A stretch of DNA of 64,000 nt from Bacteroidales bacterium (GCA_017962545.1 JAGCVD010000005.1:20403-84402), one strand, 5' to 3'. Counted from the stretch's first letter, positions 24,909 through 33,460 are shown. Notes: generated by a model from the letters alone, not told the origin. Numbers and translations: made by a program.

Positions 24909-25850
24909 TTAACGGGGAATGGTGATATTGACCAGACGCATGGCATCGCCGACATAGGAAGTGGCGCAGAGGCCTCCCTGGTTGTAGAAGCCCACATAAA
25001 CCTCTTCGGGATAGCGATTGGCAAGTTCCTGCACGCGGGCGTCCATTTTCTTGGCGATGGGCAGCTGACGGTCCTTACGGACCTTCATGACATCGACAAC
25101 GACCTTGTGCTGCAACGGGGCAGCCATCTGGAAATAGGCGCACCTGTCGTTCTCCGAAGGCTCTTTTTTGGCGCCGTAGTTCTTCTGCCACATATCGCCG
25201 CAAATCGAATCGACTTCGCCATATTTCGTCTCTATCTCTTTATCTAGGGCGGTGTACTGCTCCATCAACTTGCTATACTCCTCGTCGGAAGCGAGTCTCT
25301 CCGCGGTACGCAGATAACGGTCCAGCAACTCGTTGGCATACTTGGTGGTCAGTTCCTGCTTATCCTCGTCACTCATATTGTTGTACTGCTCCTCACTGAT
25401 GCCCAACTCGCCGAACAGATGCTCGTCGTAGTTGTACAGGCTTCCTGCTTTGGCGCCACCCATCATGACCACATAGCCCGAGGCCGATGCCACAACCATC
25501 TTGGAGACGAATGTGGTAGTGGGATTGGCGAGCACCTTGAGGGTACGTTGATTGGCACGGTTCTGCTCACAGGCATACTCCGCCAACTGCTGCGGCGCAG
25601 GTATCTGAGGCACCATCGCCATCACCTCCTCGGGGGTGGGGACATGGTTTTCATCCATCTCTTCCTCTGTCGACTGCTGTGTCGCCCTGGGAGAGGATTC
25701 CTGCTTCGACACACCCAAGGACTCACCCACTTTCTTCTCTAAGGTCTGCTCCATCTTTTTCTTGAGGGCTCCGCCCACTACTCTCCCCACCTGGGCCTGA
25801 GTGCCCATGGTCAGCGTGAGTGCAAGGAGCAATACTACGACTTTTCTCAT
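24909..25850 (-). CDS. Secreted or periplasmic protein of unknown function
   Basis: A 313-residue protein with a signal peptide (VVVLLLALTLTMGTQAQ). The first 80 mature residues are charged and helical (GGALKKKMEQTLEKKVGES, then a Glu/Gln-rich linker). The rest is mostly helical with SEEQYNNMSDEDKQELTTKY and a beta-like end (YVGFYNQGGLCATSYVG). I recognise no domain. It lies between acyl-CoA dehydrogenase and DRTGG genes with gaps of about 20-25 bases, so it is probably co-transcribed. Confidence 0.7.
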   Translation of the reverse strand: MRKVVVLLLALTLTMGTQAQVGRVVGGALKKKMEQTLEKKVGESLGVSKQESSPRATQQSTEEEMDENHVPTPEEVMAMVPQIPAPQQLAEYACEQNRANQRTLKVLANPTTTFVSKMVVASASGYVVMMGGAKAGSLYNYDEHLFGELGISEEQYNNMSDEDKQELTTKYANELLDRYLRTAERLASDEEYSKLMEQYTALDKEIETKYGEVDSICGDMWQKNYGAKKEPSENDRCAYFQMAAPLQHKVVVDVMKVRKDRQLPIAKKMDARVQELANRYPEEVYVGFYNQGGLCATSYVGDAMRLVNITIPR

Positions 25851-25868
25851 ATCAGTTTGTAATTAAAA

Positions 25869-27581
25869 TTATTCGGCACGGAACGATGCGAGGTCGGCCT
25901 CGGTGAAGTGCATCACGTAGTAGGCTTTGGCGCAGACATCTTCCTCAGTCATGCGGACATAGACGTTGGCGCTCTTCTCGAAGAGTTCGGGAGCACGGGT
26001 GGCGTCGTCCATGATGAGGAGACTCATGATAATCTCGGCGGTCATGTCGTAGAGACGGCGGGCCAGGAAGTCGTGCACGTCTTCGTTGTTGGCTTCCTTG
26101 ACGTAGTTGACGGCCTTCTCATAGAGATCCACCAGCGGAGCGATGCGGGCCTTCAGAGGCTTCATGGCGTCGCTCACCTCGCTCTGCAGCATGTCCTTGA
26201 TGACCTGCAGGTAGGTGCCGTTGGTGACGTAGCGGATGGCGGCGACGACCTGTAACTGGGTGGTACCCTCGTAGATGCTGAAGATGCGTGCGTCGCGGTA
26301 GAGTCGCTGGCTCTTGTACTCCATGATGAATCCCGAGCCGCCGTGAATGCTGATGGCGTCGTAGGCGTTCTGGCTGGCGTACTCGCTGTTCATACCTTTG
26401 GCGATGGGCGTGAAGGCGTCGGCCAGACGGCTGTACTGCTTCATCTCGTTGCGCTCCTCGGGGGTAAGCTTGCGGTCGCGGCTGATGTCCTCGAGGCTCT
26501 TGTAGAGGTCCACATAGCGGGCGGTCTGATAGAGCAGGCTGCGGCCGGCGTCGAGCTTGGCCTTCATGCGGCTGAGCATATCGTAGACGGCGGGGAATTT
26601 GATGATCTTCTCGCCGAACTGGGCACGTTCGCGGGCATAGGCCAGACCTTCGTTGTAGGCCTCCTGCTCCACACCGACGCTCTGGGCGGCGATACCGAGA
26701 CGGGCGCCGTTCATCAGGGCCATGACGTATTTGATGAGACCCAGCTTGCGGTCGCCGCAGAGCTCGGCCTTGGCGTTCTTGTAGGTGAGCTCGCAGGTGG
26801 GGCTGCCGTGGATGCCGAGCTTGTGCTCGATGTGGCGCACGTCGACGCCGCCGTTGCGCTTGTCGTAGATGAACATCGACAGGCCACGGCCGTCCTTGGT
26901 GCCCTCCTCGCTGCGGGCGAGAACGAGGTGGATGTCGGAGTCGCCATTGGTGATGAAACGCTTCACACCGTTGAGGCGCCAGCAGTTCTCCTTCTCGTCG
27001 AAGGTGGCCTTGAGCATCACGCGCTGCAGGTCGCTGCCTGCATCGGGCTCGGTGAGGTCCATGCTCATCGTCTCGCCGGCGCAGATACGCGGGATGTACT
27101 TGGCACGCTGCTCCTCGCTGCCGAACTCGTAGAGGGTGTCGATGCAGCTCTGCAGGCTCCAGATGTTCTGGAAGCCGGCGTCGGCGGCGCTGATAATCTC
27201 GCTCATCATGCTGAAGACCACGTTGGGAACGTTCAATCCACCAAAGCGGCGCGGCATCGAGACGCCATAGAGGCCCGCCTTGCGGGTCTGCTCGAGGTTC
27301 TCGACGGTCTTGCTGGCATAGATCATGCGGTTGTTCTCCAGGTGCGGCCCCTCAAGGTCGACACTCTCGGAGTTGGGTTCGATGACGTTGGCAGCCACAT
27401 CGCCGGTGATACCCAGGATGCGACGGTAGTTCTCGATGGCATCCTCGTAATCCACGGGGGCGTAGTCGATGCCGTTGGCGGCGTCCTCGTAATTCTTTTC
27501 GCGCAACTCCACGAGCCGCTTCATCAGCGGATGCTCCAGGTGAAACGCTATCTCAGGATGGTCGGTATAATAGTTTGCCAT
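25869..27581 (-). CDS. Acyl-CoA dehydrogenase (long form)
   Basis: A 570-residue FAD enzyme that oxidises acyl-CoA to enoyl-CoA, passing electrons to ETF. Family landmarks are MDLTEPDAGSDLQ, LNGVKRFITNGD, KLGIHGSPTCELTY, YARERAQFG and IYEGTTQLQ, where the glutamate is in the usual catalytic-base region. The extra C-terminal helical domain (about 450-570) is that of the larger dehydrogenases. etfA and etfB lie upstream in the same operon, so the electron acceptor is encoded beside it. In an anaerobe it may run in reverse, for example as a butyryl-CoA type dehydrogenase; the chain length is not predictable. Confidence 0.93.
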   Translation of the reverse strand: MANYYTDHPEIAFHLEHPLMKRLVELREKNYEDAANGIDYAPVDYEDAIENYRRILGITGDVAANVIEPNSESVDLEGPHLENNRMIYASKTVENLEQTRKAGLYGVSMPRRFGGLNVPNVVFSMMSEIISAADAGFQNIWSLQSCIDTLYEFGSEEQRAKYIPRICAGETMSMDLTEPDAGSDLQRVMLKATFDEKENCWRLNGVKRFITNGDSDIHLVLARSEEGTKDGRGLSMFIYDKRNGGVDVRHIEHKLGIHGSPTCELTYKNAKAELCGDRKLGLIKYVMALMNGARLGIAAQSVGVEQEAYNEGLAYARERAQFGEKIIKFPAVYDMLSRMKAKLDAGRSLLYQTARYVDLYKSLEDISRDRKLTPEERNEMKQYSRLADAFTPIAKGMNSEYASQNAYDAISIHGGSGFIMEYKSQRLYRDARIFSIYEGTTQLQVVAAIRYVTNGTYLQVIKDMLQSEVSDAMKPLKARIAPLVDLYEKAVNYVKEANNEDVHDFLARRLYDMTAEIIMSLLIMDDATRAPELFEKSANVYVRMTEEDVCAKAYYVMHFTEADLASFRAE

Positions 27582-27584
27582 AAC

Positions 27585-27782
27585 TTATTGTTCTTCTTGT
27601 TCTTCGTTGTTTGTTATTTTTGACTCTTCCTCAACCTTTTTGGCAGCCTCCTCAGCCTCGCGACGACGTAGCGCTTCGCGCATGGCTTCCAATTCGAGAT
27701 TATTGTGGTCACCGGTGTTGTATTGGTTTCCATACCCAAGTTCCCACGCGTCGTGATCCTGTTGCTGCATTGTCTTGCCCAT
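27585..27782 (-). CDS. Small 65-residue charged protein in the etf-acyl-CoA dehydrogenase operon
   Basis: It begins two bases after the etfA stop and ends three bases before the acyl-CoA dehydrogenase start, a spacing that argues for a real translated gene. The product is Gln/Asp/Asn-rich at the start (MGKTMQQQDHDAWELGYGN) and a charged helix later (MREALRRREAEEAAKKVEEE), without membrane segments or cysteines. No family is recognised. It could be a small adaptor of the ETF-dehydrogenase complex, or an unstructured linker peptide. Confidence 0.65.
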   Translation of the reverse strand: MGKTMQQQDHDAWELGYGNQYNTGDHNNLELEAMREALRRREAEEAAKKVEEESKITNNEEQEEQ

Positions 27783-27784
27783 GG

Positions 27785-28807
27785 TTATTTGCTGTTTTGC
27801 TTGTAATACTTGATCATCTTGGGGACGACCTCCTCGACGGTACCGGTGATGACGTAGTCGGCGATTTTGTTAATGGGGGCCTCGGGGTCGCTGTTGATGC
27901 TGATGATGATGCCGCTGTCCTGCATGCCGGCGATGTGCTGAATCTGGCCGCTGATGCCGCAGGCGATGTACACCTTGGGGTGCACCGTGACACCCGTCTG
28001 GCCTATCTGGCGGTCGTTGTCAATCCAGCCTGCATCGACGGCGGCGCGGCTGCCGCCCACCTCGCCGTGAAGCACTTTGGCGAGCTCGAAGAGCATGTCG
28101 AAGCCTTCCTTGCTGCCCACGCCGTAGCCGCCGGCAACGACGATGGGTGCCCCTTTGAGGTTGTGCTTGGCGGCCTCCACATGGTGGTCGAGCACTTTCA
28201 CCACAAAGGCTTCAGGACTGACATACTTGCCCACCTCGGGATAGACCACCTCTTTCTTGCAATTGCCCTCATAGACGGCTTTTTGCATGACGCCGCTGCG
28301 CACGGTGGCCATCTGCGGACGGTGGTCGGGGTTGACGATGGTGGCCACGATGTTGCCACCGAAGGCGGGACGTATCTGGTAGAGCAGGTTCTCATAGGTC
28401 TTGCCGCTCTTCTTGTCCTCGTAGGGACCAATCTCGAGCTGTGTGCAGTCGGCGGTGAGGCCGCTGGTGAGACTGCTGCTGACACGCGGGCCGAGGTCGC
28501 GGCCGATGACGGTGGCGCCCATGAGGCATATCTGCGGCTGCTCCTCTTTGAAGAGGTTCACCACGATGTCGGTATGCGGTGCCGAAGTGTAGGGGAAGAG
28601 CTCGGGGGCGTCGAAGACGAAGAGCTTGTCGACGCCATAGGGGAGTATCTGCTCCTCGACTTTACCTTTGATGCCGGTGCCGATGGCTACGGCGTGAAGC
28701 TCTACTTTCAACTCATTGGCCAGCTTGCGGCCTTTGGTCAGAAGTTCCTGCGAGACCTCACGCACCTCGGTGCCTTCAATCTCTATATATACGAATACGT
28801 TGTTCAT
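27785..28807 (-). CDS. etfA: Electron transfer flavoprotein alpha subunit
   Basis: A 340-residue ETF alpha with N-terminal ETF domain and the FAD-binding C-terminal half: VVAGGYGVGSKEGFDM, GGSRAAVDAGWIDNDRQIGQTG, KVYIACGISGQIQH and SINSDPEAPI. With EtfB it carries electrons between acyl-CoA dehydrogenase and a quinone, ferredoxin or NAD-linked partner. It overlaps etfB by one base (TAATG). Whether the complex bifurcates electrons cannot be judged by eye. Confidence 0.95.
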   Translation of the reverse strand: MNNVFVYIEIEGTEVREVSQELLTKGRKLANELKVELHAVAIGTGIKGKVEEQILPYGVDKLFVFDAPELFPYTSAPHTDIVVNLFKEEQPQICLMGATVIGRDLGPRVSSSLTSGLTADCTQLEIGPYEDKKSGKTYENLLYQIRPAFGGNIVATIVNPDHRPQMATVRSGVMQKAVYEGNCKKEVVYPEVGKYVSPEAFVVKVLDHHVEAAKHNLKGAPIVVAGGYGVGSKEGFDMLFELAKVLHGEVGGSRAAVDAGWIDNDRQIGQTGVTVHPKVYIACGISGQIQHIAGMQDSGIIISINSDPEAPINKIADYVITGTVEEVVPKMIKYYKQNSK

Positions 28808-29676
28808 TAGCCAATAATCTTATCGTTCAACAATTCCTTGATGAGGCCGTCGATGTCGGCGTCGGCGCCGGTGAGGCTCTTGCTCTCCTTGGCCTGGAAG
28901 GCGATGCTCTGCACCTCCTTCACCTTCGTCGGCGAACCACTCATGCCGCACTGGTTGGGGTCGCCGTCCACGTCAGCCACGCTCCACTGCGTGAGGTTGA
29001 GGTAGGGGCGCCCGGTGCGGAGACCCTTGCGGGCGTCGTCCTCGGCCACTTCCAGCGGGCAGGCAGCGTACTTGTATTTCATGACGAGTTTGGCGTTCTG
29101 CGGGCGGCACTCGGCGGCGCTACCGTTGACGGTGACAACGAGGGGCAGCGGAGCCTCTACCACCTCCACGCCGCCGTCGATCATGCGGCGGATGGTGGCC
29201 TTGCCGTTCTCAATCTTCAGAATCTCTTCTGCATAAGTAACCTGATTCAAACCCAGTTTCTGAGCCACCTGGGGACCCACCTGGGCAGTGTCGCCGTCGA
29301 TGGCTTGACGGCCGCCGATGACGAGGTCCACGTCGCCAATCTTCTTGATGGCGGTGGCCAGAGCGTAGCTGGTGGCCAGTGTGTCGGCACCGGCGAAGAG
29401 ACGGTCGGTGAGCAGCCAGCCGGTATCAGCACCGCGATAGAGACCTTCGCGGATAATCTCGCCGGCACGCGGCGGACCCATGGTCAGCAGGCCCACAGTG
29501 GTACCAGGATTCTGCTCCTTGATACGGAGCGCCTGCTCCAATGCATTCAAATCTTCGGGGTTAAAAATGGCAGGCAGAGCAGCACGGTTCACCGTACCCT
29601 CCGCCGTCATAGCATCCTTGCCAACATTCCTTGTATCAGGGACTTGCTTGGCAAGTACAATAATCTTCAGACTCAT
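28807..29676 (-). CDS. etfB: Electron transfer flavoprotein beta subunit
   Basis: A 289-residue ETF beta: LKIIVLAKQVPDTRNVGKD at the start, LTMGPPRAGEIIREGLYRGAD, VIGGRQAIDGDTAQVGPQVA and LPLVVTVNGSAAECRPQNAK. It binds AMP or a second flavin and forms the heterodimer with EtfA. First gene of the operon; a clear promoter lies upstream at 29699-29706. Confidence 0.95.
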   Translation of the reverse strand: MSLKIIVLAKQVPDTRNVGKDAMTAEGTVNRAALPAIFNPEDLNALEQALRIKEQNPGTTVGLLTMGPPRAGEIIREGLYRGADTGWLLTDRLFAGADTLATSYALATAIKKIGDVDLVIGGRQAIDGDTAQVGPQVAQKLGLNQVTYAEEILKIENGKATIRRMIDGGVEVVEAPLPLVVTVNGSAAECRPQNAKLVMKYKYAACPLEVAEDDARKGLRTGRPYLNLTQWSVADVDGDPNQCGMSGSPTKVKEVQSIAFQAKESKSLTGADADIDGLIKELLNDKIIG

Positions 29677-29698
29677 ATTATTAATAGATATTAGTGTG

Positions 29699-29706
29699 CA
29701 AAGATA
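29699..29706 (-). promoter_or_regulatory. -7 promoter element for the etf operon
   Basis: TATCTTTG on the minus strand, 22 bases before the etfB start, in an AT-rich gap. Confidence 0.7.
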
Positions 29707-29740
29707 CGAAATGTTTTCAAACTGACCAAATATTGAAACC

Positions 29741-30487
29741 TTAGAACTCCCACATGCCGCTGTCTTTGAGGAACTGCAGCAGGTCGCGGCTGACGCCCAC
29801 GTTCAGGTCGTGGGGGTAGCGCTTGGTGGTGAATATCTCACAGTAGTTGCGCGTGCCGTTCTCCTCGACCATCCTCTTGTTGAAGGGGTCGTCGTCGCGC
29901 ACCTTGTGGCTCTCTGTCAGCTCCTCGTCGCTGGGCACATGGTAGGTCTCGCGGTGCAGGACGGCATCCTGTCCGAGACGCTCGCTGCGACGCGGCGCCT
30001 CCGCCGGATAGCCCATGGCGATGGCGATGACGGGCACCACCCCCATGGGGCACTGCAGCAACTCGGCAATCTGGCGCGTATTGTAGTTGACGGTACCCAG
30101 ATAGCAGAATCCCAGTCCCTTGGACTCTGCGGCGACACAGATGTTCTGCGCGCAGAGCGAGGCGTCGACGAGGGCCGAGATGAACCACAGCAGGTTGCCG
30201 TAGGGTTCGTCGCAGCCGTTCACACGGCAATACTGATGGTAGCGGGCCACATCGGTGCAGACGGTCAGCCACAGGGGCGCCGTGGAGCACTGGCCGAAGT
30301 GCAGCTTGCACAAATCGGAACGCAGCGGCTCCTGGGTAGTGGCTATCACGCTGTACAGCTGCATGTTGCCTGTATTGGAAGCACGGAGGCCGCACTCCAC
30401 TATCTCTTCCAGCATCTGGGCCTCAACGGCCTGCTGAGTAAACTGGCGCACCGAGCGGTGCGCCAGCATGGTTTCAATGGCAGTCAT
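29741..30487 (-). CDS. Nitroreductase family flavoprotein
   Basis: A 248-residue FMN-dependent reductase. It opens with AIETMLAHRSVRQFTQQAV, the usual RSxR FMN-binding start, and has GLRASNTGNMQLYSVI, AAESKGLGFCYLGTV and AIAMGYPAEAPRRSERL. Similar to NfsA-like or NADPH oxidoreductases; the true substrate is unknown. It follows fabG after a 45-base gap filled with GGAG/AAAGGAG-type words on the minus strand. Confidence 0.88.
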   Translation of the reverse strand: MTAIETMLAHRSVRQFTQQAVEAQMLEEIVECGLRASNTGNMQLYSVIATTQEPLRSDLCKLHFGQCSTAPLWLTVCTDVARYHQYCRVNGCDEPYGNLLWFISALVDASLCAQNICVAAESKGLGFCYLGTVNYNTRQIAELLQCPMGVVPVIAIAMGYPAEAPRRSERLGQDAVLHRETYHVPSDEELTESHKVRDDDPFNKRMVEENGTRNYCEIFTTKRYPHDLNVGVSRDLLQFLKDSGMWEF

Positions 30488-30532
30488 TTCTCCTTTTATT
30501 ACTTTACTACTATACTCCTTTTCTCCTCTCTC

Positions 30533-31282
30533 CTACAACGACACACCGCCGTCGACACAGATGACCTGGCCGGTGATATACTCAGAGAGGTCGGAGGCCA
30601 GGAAGAGCGAGGTACGCGCAATGTCGAGGTCGGTACCACCGCGACGGAGTGGTATCTCGGCGAGCCACTTGTCGCGGGCTTCCTTGGGCATCGCCTGGGT
30701 CATCGCCGACTCGATGAGGCCGGGGGCGATGGCGTTGCAGCGGATGCCGCGTGAGCCGAGTTCCTTGGCGAGGCTCTTGGTGAAGCCCAGGATGCCGGCC
30801 TTGGAGGCCGAGTAGTTGCACTGGCCCGCGTTGCCGTTGACGCCCACCACCGACGAGGTGTTGATAATGGAGCCTGAGCGCTGCTTGAGCATCATGGGGG
30901 CGAAAGCCTTGCAGTAGTTGAACACCGAGCGCAAGTTCACCTCCAGCACGAGGTCCCAGTCCTTGGGGCTCATGCGGAGCAGCAGGCCGTCGCGGGTGAT
31001 GCCGGCGTTGTTGACGAGGGCATCAAGACGGCCGAACTCTTTCTGCACCTGCTCGGCGACGGCCATCGTCTGGTCGTAGTCGGCGGCGTTGCTGGCGATG
31101 AAGGTGCTCTTGGGGCTGACCTTCTGCAGTTCGGCGAGGAGCTCACGGCTGGCGTCGTTCTCCTGCAAATCAGTGAAAATCACGGTGGCGCCCTCTTCTG
31201 CGAAGAGCTGCGCGGTGCGGCGACCGATACCGCGGGAACCGCCAGTCACCAAAGTTATCTTGTCTTTTAAAAGCATAATCAT
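30533..31282 (-). CDS. fabG: 3-oxoacyl-ACP reductase FabG
   Basis: A 249-residue SDR enzyme reducing beta-ketoacyl-ACP with NADPH. The nucleotide motif is TGGSRGIGRRTAQLF, NNAG is at VNNAGITRDG, and the catalytic Ser, Tyr and Lys are in INTSSVVGVNGNAGQCNYSASKAG. The start is 31282 (MIMLLKDK) or 31276 (MLLKDK). A mobile-type element ends four bases before the start codon, so the native upstream control has probably been replaced. It belongs to the fabH-fabF-fabZ-fabG cluster. Confidence 0.93.
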   Translation of the reverse strand: MIMLLKDKITLVTGGSRGIGRRTAQLFAEEGATVIFTDLQENDASRELLAELQKVSPKSTFIASNAADYDQTMAVAEQVQKEFGRLDALVNNAGITRDGLLLRMSPKDWDLVLEVNLRSVFNYCKAFAPMMLKQRSGSIINTSSVVGVNGNAGQCNYSASKAGILGFTKSLAKELGSRGIRCNAIAPGLIESAMTQAMPKEARDKWLAEIPLRRGGTDLDIARTSLFLASDLSEYITGQVICVDGGVSL

Positions 31283-31299
31283 TAAGGCCTCACCCCCAC

Positions 31300-31322
31300 C
31301 CCCTCTCCTAGGAGGAGAGGGG
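31300..31322. repeat. Left palindrome of the DUF559 element
   Basis: Ten-base stem CCCCTCTCCT/AGGAGAGGGG with loop AGG. Confidence 0.85.
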
Positions 31323-31340
31323 TGTTGGTAGAGGACTTTT

Positions 31341-31721
31341 TTAATCGTTATACAATTGTTTTACTATTTTCTCAATCACTTTGTTCAAGTCAAACAAAAC
31401 TTCTTCATTGCTGAATCTTATGACTCTGTATCCCCAGTTATTCAGGTTTGCTGTACGAACCTCATCATCGTCCTGCTGTCTCGGCTCACTATGATACCCC
31501 CCGTCAACTTCAATGACCAATCGTTTGGGGAGACAAATAAAGTCCACAATATAATCACCTATTGGGTGTTGTCTGCGGAACCTAATACCAGACAATTTGT
31601 CACGCAAGGCATTCCATAAAACACGCTCTGCCTCTGTCATGTTTTTACGGTTCTCTTTTGCATAATCTTTCAAAAGGCCGTATCTGTCAGGATATGTTGT
31701 TTTGTTGAGGAATCCAGCCAT
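31341..31721 (-). CDS. DUF559 Vsr-like endonuclease domain protein
   Basis: A 126-residue protein of the DUF559 family, a PD-(D/E)XK fold close to very-short-patch repair nucleases. It shows ARENRKNMTEAERVLW-like start (YAKENRKNMTEAERVLWNAL), FRRQHPIGDYIVDFICLPKRLVIEVDGG with the conserved D and E-x-D residues, and YRVIRFSNEEVL near the end. Biochemical function is unknown. The gene is alone between inverted ends and is lower in GC than its neighbours, with many AAA and TTT codons, which fits acquisition. Confidence 0.88.
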   Translation of the reverse strand: MAGFLNKTTYPDRYGLLKDYAKENRKNMTEAERVLWNALRDKLSGIRFRRQHPIGDYIVDFICLPKRLVIEVDGGYHSEPRQQDDDEVRTANLNNWGYRVIRFSNEEVLFDLNKVIEKIVKQLYND

Positions 31722-31733
31722 GGTTTCGTGCCC

Positions 31734-31756
31734 CCCCTCTCCTATCAGGAGAGGGG
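31734..31756. repeat. Right palindrome of the DUF559 element
   Basis: Ten-base stem CCCCTCTCCT/AGGAGAGGGG with loop ATC, identical in stem to the left copy. Confidence 0.85.
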
Positions 31757-31768
31757 CTGGGGGTGAGG

Positions 31769-32194
31769 CTATTTATTATCAATCAGCGCAAACGTGAGGT
31801 CACCCTGACAGCAGGGCTTGCCGTCGACGCTGGCTTTGGCTTCCACGAAAAATATCATCCCGCGGCGGCTGGTGATATGGGCGTGCACCTCGATCGTGTC
31901 GCCGGGACGCACAGGCTGGCGGAAGCGCACATTGTTGATACCGCTGTAGAGCGGCGTGCGGCCCACCAGTTCGTCGCGCACCAAGATGCAGCTCGACTGA
32001 GCCATAATCTCGCACTGGATGACGCCGGGCACCACGGGGTTGCCGGGGAAGTGGCCCTGCAGGAAAAACTCGTCGCCACGCACATGGTAGTGGGCGATAG
32101 CCTCATCGCCTTCCATCACCACATCGTCGATGAGTAGCATCGGCTCACGATGCGGCAGGAAGGTTTTTATGTCGTCTCTGTTCAATACGTTCAT
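31769..32194 (-). CDS. fabZ: 3-hydroxyacyl-ACP dehydratase FabZ-like
   Basis: A 141-residue hot-dog fold dehydratase. It starts MNVLNRDDIKTFLPHREPML and has the active-site helix QGHFPGNPVVPGVIQCEIMAQ divided as H48 and E62. It dehydrates 3-hydroxyacyl-ACP in fatty-acid elongation. In most Bacteroidota the main FabZ is fused to LpxC, so this stand-alone copy belongs to a separate fab cluster. The stop codon TAG overlaps the edge of the DUF559 element. Confidence 0.88.
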   Translation of the reverse strand: MNVLNRDDIKTFLPHREPMLLIDDVVMEGDEAIAHYHVRGDEFFLQGHFPGNPVVPGVIQCEIMAQSSCILVRDELVGRTPLYSGINNVRFRQPVRPGDTIEVHAHITSRRGMIFFVEAKASVDGKPCCQGDLTFALIDNK

Positions 32195-32198
32195 ATTT

Positions 32199-32230
32199 CT
32201 CTAAACTTTAAACTCTAAACTTTAAACTTT
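32199..32230. repeat. CTAAACTTTAAA tandem repeat between fabZ and fabF
   Basis: Alternating CTCTAAA and CTTTAAA units fill the fabZ-fabF gap and run into the last codon of fabF. Confidence 0.55.
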
Positions 32231-33460
32231 ACGCAGCGCCACCGTTGCGTTGTTGCCTCCGAAGCCGAAGGTGTTGCTGATGGCGATGTCGGCCTGCCAC
32301 TGGCGGGCGGTGTGCGGCGTGTAGTCGAGATCACACTCGGGGTCGGGCTGGTCGAGGTGGATCGTCGGCGGGATGACGCCGTTCTGCAGCGCCATAGCGC
32401 TGATGATGAGCTCTACGGCACCCGTGGCGCCAAGCATGTGACCGTGCATCGACTTGGTGCTGCTGATCATCGCCTTGCGGGCACCTTCTTCGCCGAGGGC
32501 CGCCTTGATACCCTTCGTCTCACCCTTGTCGTTGAGTGGCGTGCCTGTACCGTGGGCGTTGATATACAGTCGCTCGTCGCTCTTGAAGCCCGACTCCTCC
32601 AGCGCCAGACGCATCGACTCGGCGCCACCGCGGCACTCGGGGTGCGGGGCGGTGTAGTGATGGGCGTCGCAGGTGTTGCCGTAGCCGCTGACCTCGGCAT
32701 AGAGCTTGGCGCCGCGCTTCTTGGCAAGCGTCTCACTCTCAAGGACAAGAATACCGCATCCCTCACCCAGCACAAAGCCCTTGCGACGAGCGTCGAAAGG
32801 CAGCGAGGCGGCCATGGGATCGTCCACCGTGGTGAGGGCTTTCATATTGGCGAAGCCGCCGACAGCCATCTCGCAGATGGCCGCCTCGGTGCCGCCGGTG
32901 ATGACGGCGTCGGCACGACCCTCATGGATGAGACGGTAGGCCTCGCCCACGCTGTGGGTGCCTGTGGCACAGGCCGTCACCACGGGGATATTGGGCCCTT
33001 GGGCATTATAGGTGATGGCCACATTGCCGCCGGCGATGTTGCTGATCATCTCGGGGATGAAGAGTGGCGAGATACGGCGCAAGCCGTACTGCAGCTTGTT
33101 GGCGTGCTCACGCTCGAAGGTCTTGATGCCACCGATGCCGCTGCCTATGGCCGTGCCGAAACGGCGCGGGTCGATGTCCTCGCCCACACGCAGGCCGCTG
33201 TCGGCCATCGCCTGCGCGGCAGCCGCCAGCGCAAAGAGGGCGAAACGGTCGTTGTGACGTATCATGGTCTTGTCGATACCGAAATCCTCGGGATTGAAGC
33301 CCTTCACCTCGGCGGCAACCTTCACAGGAAGGTTCTCGCGGTCAATCTGCTGGATGTAATCGATGCCACAGACACCGTTCACCAGACTGTTCCACAATGC
33401 TTCAACGCTATTTCCAAGCGGGGTGATGCAACCCATGCCTGTGATGAAAACTCTGTTCAT
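32222..33460 (-). CDS. fabF: 3-oxoacyl-ACP synthase II FabF
   Basis: A 412-residue condensing enzyme with the Cys-His-His triad: C at about 163 in TACATGTHSVGEAY, H in INAHGTGTPLND and H in KSMHGHMLGATGA. It elongates acyl-ACP with malonyl-ACP. The enzyme is full length. Two-gene neighbours fabH and fabZ on either side show a cluster for a fatty-acid or related acyl chain. No acyl carrier protein gene is seen between them. Confidence 0.94.
   Translation of the reverse strand: MNRVFITGMGCITPLGNSVEALWNSLVNGVCGIDYIQQIDRENLPVKVAAEVKGFNPEDFGIDKTMIRHNDRFALFALAAAAQAMADSGLRVGEDIDPRRFGTAIGSGIGGIKTFEREHANKLQYGLRRISPLFIPEMISNIAGGNVAITYNAQGPNIPVVTACATGTHSVGEAYRLIHEGRADAVITGGTEAAICEMAVGGFANMKALTTVDDPMAASLPFDARRKGFVLGEGCGILVLESETLAKKRGAKLYAEVSGYGNTCDAHHYTAPHPECRGGAESMRLALEESGFKSDERLYINAHGTGTPLNDKGETKGIKAALGEEGARKAMISSTKSMHGHMLGATGAVELIISAMALQNGVIPPTIHLDQPDPECDLDYTPHTARQWQADIAISNTFGFGGNNATVALRKV

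Larger units (their letters stand above)
31287..31769. mobile_element. DUF559 element with inverted palindromic ends (483 bp)
   Basis: The left end reads GCCTCACCCCCA and the right end reads the same on the other strand; the match continues through CCCCTCTCCT with one differing base. Each end also contains a perfect hairpin, CCCCTCTCCT-3 bases-AGGAGAGGGG, at 31300-31322 and 31734-31756. Between them is only one gene, for a DUF559 (Vsr-like) protein. It separates fabZ from fabG. The right end supplies the G of the fabZ stop codon. No target duplication is evident. Confidence 0.7.

Noticed and set aside
31287-31769. Classical insertion sequence
   Set aside because: No transposase with DDE, HUH or serine signature is present; only DUF559, so I list it as a separate kind of element.
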